From positions 186,001 through 250,000 of the forward strand of contig NZ_CAKVAM010000004.1 in the NCBI RefSeq assembly GCF_934725225.1: 64,000 bases of DNA, in the 5' to 3' direction. Below the pieces are notes generated by a model. The model was not told where the DNA came from. It was given only the letters and a program-made list of their open reading frames with translations, and ran no database searches. The position numbers and the translations under genes are program-made. This DNA comes from an uncultured Treponema sp. (GTDB taxonomy: Bacteria > Spirochaetota > Spirochaetia > Treponematales > Treponemataceae). Below are positions 15,677 to 23,722 of the stretch, piece after piece. Within the stretch, counting starts at the first letter, position 1, and each line of letters starts with the position of its first letter.

Positions 15677-16129
15677 ATGAAAATCAGGGTTATGAAAAAA
15701 CACGACTGGAAAAAATGCCTTGAACTTTGGCAGAACATTCCGAGCATGGGCTTGAACAGCATTGACGACACAAAAAAAGGCATTGTCCGTTTTCTGCGCC
15801 GTAATCCCAAGACGTGCTTTGTTGCAGAAACAGACGGAACTTTTGCCGGAACGCTCATCGCAGGACACGACGGCAGGCGTGGCTACATTTACCACACGGC
15901 GGTTCTTCCCCAATTCAGAAGACGCGGAATCGCAACCGCCATGCTCCAAGCCGCAACGGACGCGCTCAAAAAACAGGGAATCGCTAAAGTCGCCCTGCTA
16001 GTCTTTTCCGACAATGAAAGCGGAAACACATTCTGGGAAAATCACGGCTTTACAAAACGCACCGACATCACCTACCGCAACAAAGTAATCAGCGGCGCGG
16101 AAATGCTAAGAAACCGGGAGGAAAAATGA
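15677..16129 (+). CDS. GNAT family N-acetyltransferase
   Basis: The 150-residue protein starts MKIRVMKKHDWKKCLELW and has the loop VLPQFRRRGIATAMLQAA near residue 77 and FWENHGF near 119. It starts directly after the preceding stop codon and ends overlapping the Nudix gene by four bases, so translation is tightly coupled along the operon. Confidence 0.9.
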   Translation: MKIRVMKKHDWKKCLELWQNIPSMGLNSIDDTKKGIVRFLRRNPKTCFVAETDGTFAGTLIAGHDGRRGYIYHTAVLPQFRRRGIATAMLQAATDALKKQGIAKVALLVFSDNESGNTFWENHGFTKRTDITYRNKVISGAEMLRNREEK

Positions 16130-16755
16130 GCGGGGAAAATATTTGGCTTGACTGGGCAGTAAAACTCCAGAGCATAGCGCAGGCCGGACTCACTTACGGA
16201 AAGGAGAAGTTCGACAAGGAACGCTACGAGGAAATCAGAAAAATCTCTGCGGAAATTATTGCGCACAAAACTGAAATTCCGCTTGAAAAAGCAACGGAAC
16301 TTTTCTGCAATGAAACTGGCTATCAGACTCCAAAAATTGACACTCGTGCGGCAGTTTTCAAAAACTCAAAAATTCTGCTCGTAAAAGAAAACAACGGAAC
16401 TTGGTCTCTTCCCGGCGGCTGGTGCGATGCTGATTGCTCGGTCAAAGAAAATGCAGAAAAAGAAGTTCTTGAGGAAGCCGGAATCGAAGTAAGCGCGGAA
16501 AAAGTGATTGCGGTTCAGGACAGAGAAAAACACAACAAGCCAGTCTACGCTTGGAAAATCTGCAAAATCTTCATTCTCTGCTCAATAAAAAAAGACGGAA
16601 ACTTCACGGCGAACATCGAGACAACAGAAAGCCGCTACTTTTCACTTGAAGAAATTTCCAGTCTGAATCTTGCGGAAGAAAAAAATAATCTTGAGCAGAT
16701 AAAAATGTGCTTTGCCGCTTACGAAAATAAAAATTGGCAAACACAGCTGGACTAA
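16126..16755 (+). CDS. Nudix hydrolase with Nudix_N_2 domain
   Basis: The 209-residue protein has an N-terminal helical domain (WLDWAVKLQSIAQAGLTYGK) typical of the Nudix_N_2 group, then a Nudix fold with the box GGWCDADCSVKENAEKEV and LEEAG near residue 103. The catalytic EExG core is present; two flanking Nudix-box residues differ from consensus (Glu to Cys, Arg to Lys). The group hydrolyses ADP-ribose or similar nucleoside diphosphates. It ends the four-gene operon started at 15057. Confidence 0.85.
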   Translation: MSGENIWLDWAVKLQSIAQAGLTYGKEKFDKERYEEIRKISAEIIAHKTEIPLEKATELFCNETGYQTPKIDTRAAVFKNSKILLVKENNGTWSLPGGWCDADCSVKENAEKEVLEEAGIEVSAEKVIAVQDREKHNKPVYAWKICKIFILCSIKKDGNFTANIETTESRYFSLEEISSLNLAEEKNNLEQIKMCFAAYENKNWQTQLD

Positions 16756-16771
16756 AAAAATTCCCCTCGCC

Positions 16772-17497
16772 TCACCGCTTTTCTTTCTTGTACTCGCTTG
16801 GAATCATGTTGTAGAATTCCTTGAAGGTCGCGCTGAATTTGCCCTGGCTCTCATAGCCAACCTGCAAAGCAACTTCACTTATTGAAAGGTCAGTTTTGGC
16901 AAGGAGTTCCGCAGCCTTTTCCATGCGGTGTTCCTTGATATGCGAGGCAAGAGAAGTTCCATATACGTCCTTGAAAACAGTTTTGAGCGTCGTCGTGTTC
17001 ATGCCGAATCTGCGCGCAAGGTCTTCAATCGTGAACCGCTCGGAAATATGCTCGCACATAAAGTCGTGGACTTTCTTCACTGTCTCAATCTGCCTGTCCT
17101 GAAATTCCGAATGCTCGTTTATTTTCTCATGCTTTGTCTCAAAGTCCGGGCAGTTTGTCTTCATCAGCCTTTCTATGATTTCGTGCATCGTGCGGCCCTT
17201 TTCCGAATCCGACGCTGAATAAAAAACCTCTTTGCCGTCACGCCAGCTTTCAATCAGTTCCGCATCCTTTAAGATTTTCAGATGATGAGACACGGCAGGC
17301 GCAGTCATTTCCATAAAATCCGCAATGTTCAAAACACACTGCTTAGTATGGCACAGCAGCATAAAAATCTGCACGCGAACCTCATCGGAAAAAACCGCAA
17401 AACATTCCGCAGACTCCCTCACGGCGTTTCCATCGGAAAGAATCTCCTTCAGCAAGTCCAGATTGAAATAGTCGTTATGCACGTGAACAAGCTTCAT
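16772..17497 (-). CDS. ArsR-AraC fusion transcriptional regulator
   Basis: This 241-residue protein joins two DNA-binding domains. Residues about 28-100 form an ArsR/SmtB winged helix (FAVFSDEVRVQIFMLL, TAPAVSHHLKILKDAELIE). Residues about 138-238 form an AraC-type double helix-turn-helix (FTIEDLARRFGMNTTTLK, ISEVALQVGYESQGKFSATF, MIPSEYKK). His5/His7, Cys near 53 and CPDFETKHEKINEH offer metal ligands. It is divergent from the P1B ATPase operon, so it probably controls metal export. The fusion is unusual. Confidence 0.85.
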   Translation of the reverse strand: MKLVHVHNDYFNLDLLKEILSDGNAVRESAECFAVFSDEVRVQIFMLLCHTKQCVLNIADFMEMTAPAVSHHLKILKDAELIESWRDGKEVFYSASDSEKGRTMHEIIERLMKTNCPDFETKHEKINEHSEFQDRQIETVKKVHDFMCEHISERFTIEDLARRFGMNTTTLKTVFKDVYGTSLASHIKEHRMEKAAELLAKTDLSISEVALQVGYESQGKFSATFKEFYNMIPSEYKKEKR

Positions 17498-17606
17498 TTT
17501 ACGCCTCCCATTCAGCGTTCCAAACGGAAATTTGTTTTTCCGAAAAGGAAATAAATCTTCCGCCGCTCTTGCAAATATCCGCTTTGGATTATATCTTGAA
17601 CATAAA

Positions 17607-17626
17607 GATTAAACAACCGCTTAATC
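17607..17626. promoter_or_regulatory. Inverted repeat in the metal ATPase promoter region
   Basis: GATTAA (17607-17612) and TTAATC (17621-17626) form a 6-bp palindrome with an 8-base centre, 38 bases before the chaperone gene and between divergent units. It resembles the short AT-rich operators of ArsR/SmtB proteins. Function inferred. Confidence 0.45.
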
Positions 17627-17663
17627 GAAGGAATAAACAGAACCGACATTTCTGGAGGAAAAC

Positions 17664-17882
17664 ATGAAAAAGACTTACAAGATTGAAGTTGACTGCGCGA
17701 GCTGCGCTCTTAAAATGGAAGACGCTGCAAAAACTGTTGAAGGCGTAAAGGATGCCAGCGTGAATTTCATGCTTCAGAAAATGACAGTGGAATTCGACGA
17801 CGGACAGGACGACAAGAAAGTTATGAAGGCAGTCCTCAAGGCGTGCAAGAAAGTCGAGGACGACTGCGAGATTGAACTGTAA
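17664..17882 (+). CDS. Heavy-metal-associated (HMA) chaperone-like protein
   Basis: The 72-residue ferredoxin-fold protein contains the metal site DCASCA (Cys11, Cys14) and KDASVNFMLQKMTVEFDD, as in CopZ and N-terminal domains of P1B ATPases. CTGGAGG precedes the start. It is 14 bases upstream of the ATPase, which itself lacks an N-terminal HMA domain, so this protein probably serves as the separate metal-binding module. Confidence 0.9.
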   Translation: MKKTYKIEVDCASCALKMEDAAKTVEGVKDASVNFMLQKMTVEFDDGQDDKKVMKAVLKACKKVEDDCEIEL

Positions 17883-17896
17883 CACAAGGAAGAATT

Positions 17897-19825
17897 ATGA
17901 AGAAGAAACAGAAGAAAATGCTTGCAAGAATCATTGTGGCGTTTGCGCTGCTTTTGGTTCTGAACGTGCTTGACCGGCTGAACGTGTTCGCCGCCATTCC
18001 GGGCAAAGTTCCGCTCAAGATGATTCTCTACGTGGCTGACTATCTGATAATCGGATACGACATCCTCAAGAAAGCCGGAAAAGGAATCTTAAACCGTCAG
18101 GTCTTCGACGAGAATTTTCTGATGGCAGTTGCAACCGTGGGAGCGTTCGCGCTTGCAGTCTACAACGCGCACGGAAATCTTCTTCTGATTGACGACTGCA
18201 ACGAGGCGGTCGCCGTAATGCTTTTCTACCAGATTGGAGAATTCTTCCAAAGCTATGCGGTCGGAAAAAGCCGCAAGAACATCACGGACCTTATGGACAT
18301 CCGCCCGGACTACGCGAACATCGAAAAGGACGGAAAGCTTGTTCAGGTTGACCCTTCCGAAGTCGCGCCGGGAACTGTGATTGTGGTTCAGCCCGGAGAA
18401 AAAGTTCCGATTGACGGCATTATAATAGAAGGAAACTCAACGCTGAACACAAGCGCACTCACAGGTGAAAGCCTTCCGCGGGATGCCAGTTCTGGAATGG
18501 AAGTCATCAGCGGAAGCATAAACATGACAGGCGTACTCAAAGTCAGGACGACAAAGGAATTCGGCGAGTCAACCGTCTCAAAAATCCTGGAGCTTGTGGA
18601 GAACGCCAGCTCAAGAAAATCCAAGTCGGAGGAATTCATCTCAAAGTTCGCAAGAGTCTACACGCCTGCGGTCTGCTACAGCGCGCTAGCCCTTGCCGTT
18701 CTTCCGCCGCTCGTCTGCCTCATCGCAAAATCAGATCCAAACTGGAGCGACTGGATTTACCGCGCGCTCACCTTCCTAGTAATCAGCTGTCCGTGTGCGC
18801 TTGTAATCAGCATTCCGCTCAGCTTTTTTGCAGGACTTGGAGGTGCAAGCAAGGAAGGCGTGCTTATAAAAGGCTCGAACTACCTTGAGACGCTCTCAAA
18901 GTCAAAAATCGTCGTGTTCGACAAGACAGGAACGCTGACCCGCGGAGTCTTTGAAGTTACGGCGGTTCACCACAGCAAGATTGACGAGGCGAAGCTGATT
19001 GAATACGCGGCGTTCGCGGAGTGCGCATCTTCCCACCCGATCAGCAGAAGCCTTCAGGCAGCCTACGGAAAGGAAATCGACAGAAGCCGGGTCACGGACA
19101 TCGAGGAAATCAGCGGACACGGAATCACCGCAAAAGTTGACGGACACAAAGTCGCTGCCGGAAACCTCAAGCTGATGAAAAAGCTCGGAATCGACGCGAC
19201 GGAATGCCATTCGGTCGGAACGATAATCCACGTGGCGATTGACGGAGAATATTCCGGACACATCGTGATTTCCGACGTTGAAAAGCCGACATCAAGGGAA
19301 GCTCTTTCCGCACTCAAAAAGGCAGGAGTCGCAAAGACCGTAATGCTCACCGGAGACGCGAAAAAGGTTGCGGAGAAAGTCGCAGCTGATCTTGGAATCG
19401 ATGAGGTTCACTCAGAGCTTCTTCCGGCGGACAAGGTGAATCAGGTTGAAAAGCTGATTTCAGAAAAAGGAAAGAACGATGTGCTTGCGTTCGTGGGCGA
19501 CGGAATAAACGACGCGCCGGTGCTCTCTCGTGCCGACATAGGAATTGCGATGGGCGCGATGGGCTCAGACGCAGCAATTGAAGCCGCTGACGTTGTACTC
19601 ATGGACGACGATCCGCTCAAAATCGCAAAGGCAATCAGAATATCGCGCAAGTGCATCGGAATCGTCTATCAGAACATCACGTTCGCGCTCGCAATCAAGT
19701 TCGCCTGTCTTGTGCTCGGCGCGCTGGGAATCGCGAATATGTGGCTTGCAATCTTCGCCGATGTGGGCGTAATGGTTCTGGCAGTCCTGAACGCCGTCCG
19801 CGCTCTGAACGTGAAGAGGCTGTAG
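17897..19825 (+). CDS. P1B-type heavy-metal ATPase (Zn/Cd/Pb export)
   Basis: The 642-residue ATPase has the transmembrane metal site SCPCALVIS (about residues 296-304), the phosphorylation motif DKTGTLT (Asp about 342), the HP motif ASSHPIS, and GDGINDAP near 534. CPC with a C-terminal membrane Asp (FADVGVMVLAVLNA) fits the ZntA/CadA subgroup. It lacks an HMA domain, supplied by the upstream gene. It pumps metal ions out across the inner membrane. Divergent ArsR-AraC regulator. Confidence 0.92.
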   Translation: MKKKQKKMLARIIVAFALLLVLNVLDRLNVFAAIPGKVPLKMILYVADYLIIGYDILKKAGKGILNRQVFDENFLMAVATVGAFALAVYNAHGNLLLIDDCNEAVAVMLFYQIGEFFQSYAVGKSRKNITDLMDIRPDYANIEKDGKLVQVDPSEVAPGTVIVVQPGEKVPIDGIIIEGNSTLNTSALTGESLPRDASSGMEVISGSINMTGVLKVRTTKEFGESTVSKILELVENASSRKSKSEEFISKFARVYTPAVCYSALALAVLPPLVCLIAKSDPNWSDWIYRALTFLVISCPCALVISIPLSFFAGLGGASKEGVLIKGSNYLETLSKSKIVVFDKTGTLTRGVFEVTAVHHSKIDEAKLIEYAAFAECASSHPISRSLQAAYGKEIDRSRVTDIEEISGHGITAKVDGHKVAAGNLKLMKKLGIDATECHSVGTIIHVAIDGEYSGHIVISDVEKPTSREALSALKKAGVAKTVMLTGDAKKVAEKVAADLGIDEVHSELLPADKVNQVEKLISEKGKNDVLAFVGDGINDAPVLSRADIGIAMGAMGSDAAIEAADVVLMDDDPLKIAKAIRISRKCIGIVYQNITFALAIKFACLVLGALGIANMWLAIFADVGVMVLAVLNAVRALNVKRL

Positions 19826-19864
19826 GAGAAACCCACGGCTTTGGCTGAGTTTTTTATTGGGCAG

Positions 19865-19925
19865 CCGCCCTGTCATTATCGCGGCTGGCTGCCTGTCATT
19901 CCCCCGGCACGTGTCGGGGAATCTT
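19865..19925. repeat. Palindromic dispersed repeat
   Basis: TGTCATTATCGCGG, then TGTCATTCCCCCGGCACGTG closing with TCGGGGAATC, members of the window-wide REP-like family. Confidence 0.6.
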
Positions 19926-20085
19926 TTCTTGCACCAACATGATACATTCCAGTGTATCAATTCCATAAATTACCTTGTACCAGCATGATACATTAAGCTG
20001 TATCACAACTGCACATCGCCTTGTATCAGTTCGGTACATTACGCTGTACCACTTCCGCACATCACCTTGCACAAAGTCGCACTCT
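19926..20085. repeat. About 3.5 degenerate 46-bp tandem units
   Basis: Units beginning CTTGCACCA, CTTGTACCA, CTTGTATCA and CTTGCACAA follow at 46-48-base steps. Each holds an inner GATACA-TGTATC or GGTACA-TGTACC type palindrome. No gene is seen here. Confidence 0.6.
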
Positions 20086-20102
20086 GACAGAATCTCACTG
20101 CC

Positions 20103-20660
20103 CTATTCCAAACTGATTTCCATCTCAATGCTTTTCCATCGCTCGCCAAAACAAGTGTAAGCTGATTCTGAAACTTCCTTGAATCCGCAGGACTTGTAGC
20201 ATTTGAGCGCGCCGGGATTGTTTTCAAAAACACCAAGCGAAACTTTTTTTGCGCGCAGATTTTCCGCAGCATATTTCAAGGCAAGCTGAATCATTTTTTT
20301 TCCGAAGCCCTGACCACGTTTTTTATCGTCAACAATCACAAATCCAAGCCGAACCTCATCACGCTTTGCACTCGGATAACGAATTATGAAATGCCTCGCA
20401 ATTTCGTTTCCGCAGCAAAAAGTAAACGGCATAACTCCGCCTTTTTCGTAAAGCACATTCATGTCGTCCGCCGTTATTGGAAAATTTCCGTAGCGGTCCG
20501 CGCACCATTGCCTAAACGCATATTCGTCTTTGAGCCAAGTTACAATCGTTTTTGCATCGTTACTTTCGTATTCACGCAAAGTTATTTTTTCTGAATCCAA
20601 CTTTTTGCCTCTCATTGTTTTTGCTGAGTTTTTAAAATGAAACGGTTTTGTTTTCAGCAT
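20103..20660 (-). CDS. GNAT family N-acetyltransferase
   Basis: The 185-residue protein belongs to the RimJ/RimL-like branch: LREYESNDAKTIVTWLKDEY near residue 28, the loop VDDKKRGQGFGKKMIQLA near 112 and CYKSCGFKEV near 153. The start is uncertain; ATG 20660 or ATG 20615 are both possible and neither has a clear ribosome site. It stands alone between a repeat array and a decayed gene. Confidence 0.82.
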   Translation of the reverse strand: MLKTKPFHFKNSAKTMRGKKLDSEKITLREYESNDAKTIVTWLKDEYAFRQWCADRYGNFPITADDMNVLYEKGGVMPFTFCCGNEIARHFIIRYPSAKRDEVRLGFVIVDDKKRGQGFGKKMIQLALKYAAENLRAKKVSLGVFENNPGALKCYKSCGFKEVSESAYTCFGERWKSIEMEISLE

Positions 20661-20722
20661 AATTCCAAAACTTTTCGTGCTTGCTCATTTTGTCTTTTAT
20701 ATTCTTTCCACAGTTTTGTAAA

Positions 20723-21002
20723 CTATTTACTATGAACTGATTCCCATTTCTTTTCCTTTATGTATTTATCAAGAAAACGTATCAACTGTTTTTCTTTTGC
20801 ATTTTTGCCACATGAATCAACCATTGCCATTATAGAAGCAATTATACTTCCGAACAAAAGTTATTGCCGGTTTAAAAATTTTAGAAAATCTGTTATTTTC
20901 ATATTCGTTGAGAATGTCTTGTATTTACAGTCTTCACATTTTATCTTTTTGGTATCAAAAAAACACTTTTTTCACTTCGTTAATAGATTCATCTAAATTC
21001 AT
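20723..21002 (-). pseudogene. Decayed small Cys-pair protein gene
   Basis: From ATG 21002, preceded by GAGG, the frame reads MNLDESINEVKKVFF, then shifts at a seven-base homopolymer (A7 on the plus strand, 20957-20963) into DTKKIKCEDCKYKTF with a CxxC pair. After an in-frame TAA it continues as LLFGSIIASIMAMVDSCGKN and ends IKEKKWESVHSK. One frameshift and one stop therefore break a gene of about 92 codons. I do not recognise the family. Confidence 0.5.
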
Positions 21003-21112
21003 TTTTCTGCCTCAACAATATTTTATGCAAAAAAAATTAAGCTTATTTGTTCCGCATACTTTTCGACAAATAAAATCGTATCTCTTTTTTAAATTTTACC
21101 TCAAGTCAAGGT

Positions 21113-21365
21113 TTTTTTTCGGGCGTTTCCCGACATCCTGTCGTTCGAGAAGCTTCGCTTTTCTAGGGAGCATTTGCCCTAATCCGCCATCCGTGGCGGA
21201 GTCGTCTTCCGCAGAATAATTGACTTTGGCGGAAAACGTCGGGCCGGGCGTTCCAGCCTTCGCTAACGCTCATTCTTCCGCTTCGCTTCGTGCGAACACT
21301 TCGTTCCGCTCCAGAACTTCGGGCTTACATGCCCTAACGCGTAGCTGGATGTGTTTAAGGTGGAA
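21113..21365. other. GC-rich multi-hairpin intergenic region
   Basis: After about 400 AT-rich bases the DNA turns into a chain of short palindromes: CGGGCGTTTCCCG, CGAGAAGCTTCGCTTTTCT, TCCGCCATCCGTGGCGGA, GAACACTTCGTTC and CGGGCTTACATGCCC. No reading frame looks coding. It may be a structured RNA or a mobile palindromic element. Confidence 0.45.
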
Positions 21366-21375
21366 TGAAACTGAA

Positions 21376-21888
21376 TCAAGAAAGCTCTTTTTTCATCAGA
21401 AAATCAGTCTGGACATCATCGCCTACAACAAAAGCATGCCCGCTGAATTTTCTAAAGCCTTTGTCCGTGTAGAATTTCTGCGCAGGAAAATTTTTCTCCC
21501 AAACGCCAAGCCAAATAAAAGAAACTCCAAGCTCCCGTGCCTTTTTTTCGGCAAGATTCATAAAAGCCGTTCCGATTCCAAGCCCTTTTGATTCTTTCAG
21601 TACATAAATCCGCTGAATTTCAAGAGAATTTTCCAAGCCGGATTCCGTTTCCGCATTTCCAGTGTTGATTTTCAGAACACCGAGAGTTTTTTGATTTTCC
21701 ACTGCAAGAAACGTTTCTGATTCTTCGTTCTCAAGCTCGGATTTCAGTTTTTCCTCGCTGTACGCCTCGTCCAAAAATTTTCTCATATCTTCTTCGGAAT
21801 TTTGCTCCGAGAAAGTCTCATAAAAAGTCTGACGGTATATTTTCTGCAAATCAAGAACATCATCTAAACCGCATTTTTTTATTTTCAT
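21376..21888 (-). CDS. PaiA-like GNAT acetyltransferase
   Basis: The 170-residue protein matches the PaiA/spermidine-spermine acetyltransferase branch: TFYETFSEQNSEEDMRKFL near residue 21, IQRIYVLKESKGLGIGTA near 91, FIWLGVWEKNFPAQKFY near 123 and GDDVQTDFLMKKEL at the C-terminus. Such enzymes acetylate polyamines. It stands alone, convergent with nothing and divergent from the ProX-like gene. Confidence 0.87.
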   Translation of the reverse strand: MKIKKCGLDDVLDLQKIYRQTFYETFSEQNSEEDMRKFLDEAYSEEKLKSELENEESETFLAVENQKTLGVLKINTGNAETESGLENSLEIQRIYVLKESKGLGIGTAFMNLAEKKARELGVSFIWLGVWEKNFPAQKFYTDKGFRKFSGHAFVVGDDVQTDFLMKKELS

Positions 21889-21957
21889 AGGAAGATTTTA
21901 GCAAAAATTTCGGCGGATGCAAACAATTCCCCAAAATCCTGCTATAATTTTAAAATC

Positions 21958-22446
21958 ATGACGAAACAGGAAACCTACGATTTTTTGAACGCGGAAAACA
22001 TTGAATACGAAGTCACCGAGCACAAGGCGGTTTTCAGCATGGACGAAATCTGCGATGTTGCGCTGCCTCACCCGGAATGTGACGCGAAAAATCTTTTTGT
22101 GCGCGACGACAAAAAACGCGAATATTTTCTGATTACCGTAAAAGGAAACAAGCGCGTTGACCTAAAAGAATTCCGTAAATCCCACGGAACCCGGCCGCTC
22201 TCTTTTGCAAGCGCAGAAGACCTGATGAATTTTCTGAAGCTCACACCCGGCTCTGTAACTCCGCTAGGACTTTTGAACGGCACCGGCCGCAAGGTGAAAT
22301 TTTTCTTGGACAAGGATTTTCTTGAGCCTCCCGGGCTGATTGGAATCCACCCGAACGAAAACACCGCGACCGTCTGGCTAAAAACAGCCGATTTGATTAA
22401 TCTGATAAGAGAAAACGGAAACGCAGTGGAACTGAGTGAACTGTGA
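21958..22446 (+). CDS. ProX/YbaK-like aminoacyl-tRNA deacylase
   Basis: The 162-residue single-domain protein has the trans-editing fold seen in PrdX/ProX: CDAKNLFVRDDKKREYFLIT with the catalytic-type Lys, SFASAEDLMNFLKLTPGSVT, PLGLLN and GIHPNENTATVWL. These proteins hydrolyse Ala mischarged on tRNA-Pro. It is followed 42 bases later by a GNAT in the same direction. Confidence 0.9.
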   Translation: MTKQETYDFLNAENIEYEVTEHKAVFSMDEICDVALPHPECDAKNLFVRDDKKREYFLITVKGNKRVDLKEFRKSHGTRPLSFASAEDLMNFLKLTPGSVTPLGLLNGTGRKVKFFLDKDFLEPPGLIGIHPNENTATVWLKTADLINLIRENGNAVELSEL

Positions 22447-22488
22447 TTTGTCAGAAACGCAGTTTCGGGCAGAACATTGGAGGAAAAT

Positions 22489-22938
22489 ATGAAGATAATT
22501 CCGGCGGACAAAAACGATATTCCAGAGCTTTTCGCGCTGCAGCTGCTCTCTTTTGAAAGCGAGGCTGAAATGATTGGAAGCCGCGATGTTCCGGCTCTTA
22601 CAGAAACGGCGCAGGAAAATTCGGCTGACTTCAGCAGCTGGAGAACGCTCAAGCTTGTAAATGACGACGGAAAAATCATCGGCGCAATCCGCTATAAAGA
22701 AGAGAACGGCAAAATAAATGTCGGGCGGCTGATGGTTCATCCGGACTTCCGCCGAAAAGGATTTGCAAAGAGGCTTCTTGAAGAAATCGACAGGCTCTTT
22801 CCTTCCGCGCAAAAAGAATTGTACACGTGCTCAAAAAGCTGGACGAACATCGCCCTGTACACTCAGGCAGGATACAAGCCGTACAAGGAACAGTCCGAGC
22901 CGACAGGGCTTTCATTCATATTTTTCAGGAAAGGATAA
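22489..22938 (+). CDS. GNAT family N-acetyltransferase
   Basis: The 149-residue protein starts MKIIPADKNDIPELFALQ at ATG 22489, fixed by GGAGG at 22479-22483. The loop MVHPDFRRKGFAKRLLEE lies near residue 84 and the late LYTQAGYKPY near 124. It probably shares a transcript with the ProX-like gene. Acceptor unknown. Confidence 0.88.
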   Translation: MKIIPADKNDIPELFALQLLSFESEAEMIGSRDVPALTETAQENSADFSSWRTLKLVNDDGKIIGAIRYKEENGKINVGRLMVHPDFRRKGFAKRLLEEIDRLFPSAQKELYTCSKSWTNIALYTQAGYKPYKEQSEPTGLSFIFFRKG

Positions 22939-22984
22939 GAAAACTGTTTTAGAAAACGGAAAATTTATGCTACGCCCGGCGTGT

Positions 22985-23250
22985 CTTTTGTTCGCATTAT
23001 CATAACGTTCTTTGAACTGACGCAATTTCTTGAAGTGTTGTTTTAACGTTCCGTGAACTGGCGTGATTTTAAAAAACATTACGATAACGCACCGCAAACT
23101 GAAGCAATTTTGAAAAACGTTATGATGACGTTCGATGAATTGACGTAATTCCGTAAAACGTTATTTTGATTTTTTCTGACCGAACGCGCTTTCATTCAGC
23201 GTTATTTTAACGCTTGCTGAACTGGCGTGATTTTACGAAACGTTACGCAT
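22985..23250. repeat. About 6 degenerate 41-42-bp tandem units
   Basis: Units of the form AACGTTCCGTGAACTGGCGT followed by GATTTT...AAACGTTACGA repeat head to tail at 41-42-base steps with many substitutions. The gap holds no gene. The GAACTGACGNAATTTC core also appears in the array at 53222-53550, so both are one repeat family. Confidence 0.6.
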
Positions 23251-23254
23251 TCTT

Positions 23255-23713
23255 TTATAATTTCATAAATGCAATCGGAAACGGATTTCCCTGCTCATCG
23301 GTCGCGCTTGTCTTGTACGTCTTGAACCCGAGGTGTTCATAAAATCTTTTTGCATTAGGATTCTGCTCGTTTACGGTAACTTTATCTGCAAAAAAATTTT
23401 TGATTCCATGCTGAACAAGCATTTTGCCGAATCCTTTTCCGTGCGCGTCAGACGAAAGAAAAATCATTTCGATTTTTCTGCCTCCGATTCCCATAAATCC
23501 TAATCTTTGAAAATTTTCGCCTTTTTCACGCAAAACCAAAAGCGTCTCAACACAGCAAATTGCGCCTGGAACATATTCCTTGATTTTCAGAATTTCCTCG
23601 TCCGATAAAAATGTGTGCGTCGCCCGAACAGATTTTTCCCAAATCTCCAAAAGATTCTGCACAAGTTCCGCCGAGCGTTCAGATTTTCTAATTTCTTCGA
23701 TTAAGACTGTCAT
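23255..23713 (-). CDS. GNAT family N-acetyltransferase (YjaB-like)
   Basis: The 152-residue protein carries WEKSVRATHTFLSDEEI near residue 25, MIFLSSDAHGKGFGKMLVQH near 84 and FYEHLGFKTYKTSATDEQG near 128, the features of the YjaB/PA4866-like branch. It ends nine bases after the ATPase stop's neighbour gene, in the same direction, so it may be translated from the ATPase transcript. Confidence 0.88.
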   Translation of the reverse strand: MTVLIEEIRKSERSAELVQNLLEIWEKSVRATHTFLSDEEILKIKEYVPGAICCVETLLVLREKGENFQRLGFMGIGGRKIEMIFLSSDAHGKGFGKMLVQHGIKNFFADKVTVNEQNPNAKRFYEHLGFKTYKTSATDEQGNPFPIAFMKL

Positions 23714-23722
23714 TTTTTTTAT

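Noticed and set aside
15392..15949. 185-residue minus-strand open frame
   Set aside because: Opposite two GNAT genes with intact acetyl-CoA loops; no coding signs of its own.
22068..22679. 203-residue minus-strand open frame
   Set aside because: It is Ser/Phe-rich shadow sequence opposite the ProX-like and GNAT genes and has no recognisable motif.
20103..23713. Integron cassette array with attC sites
   Set aside because: The genes point in both directions, and I found no paired core sites of the GTTRRRY/RYYYAAC type between them, nor an integrase.
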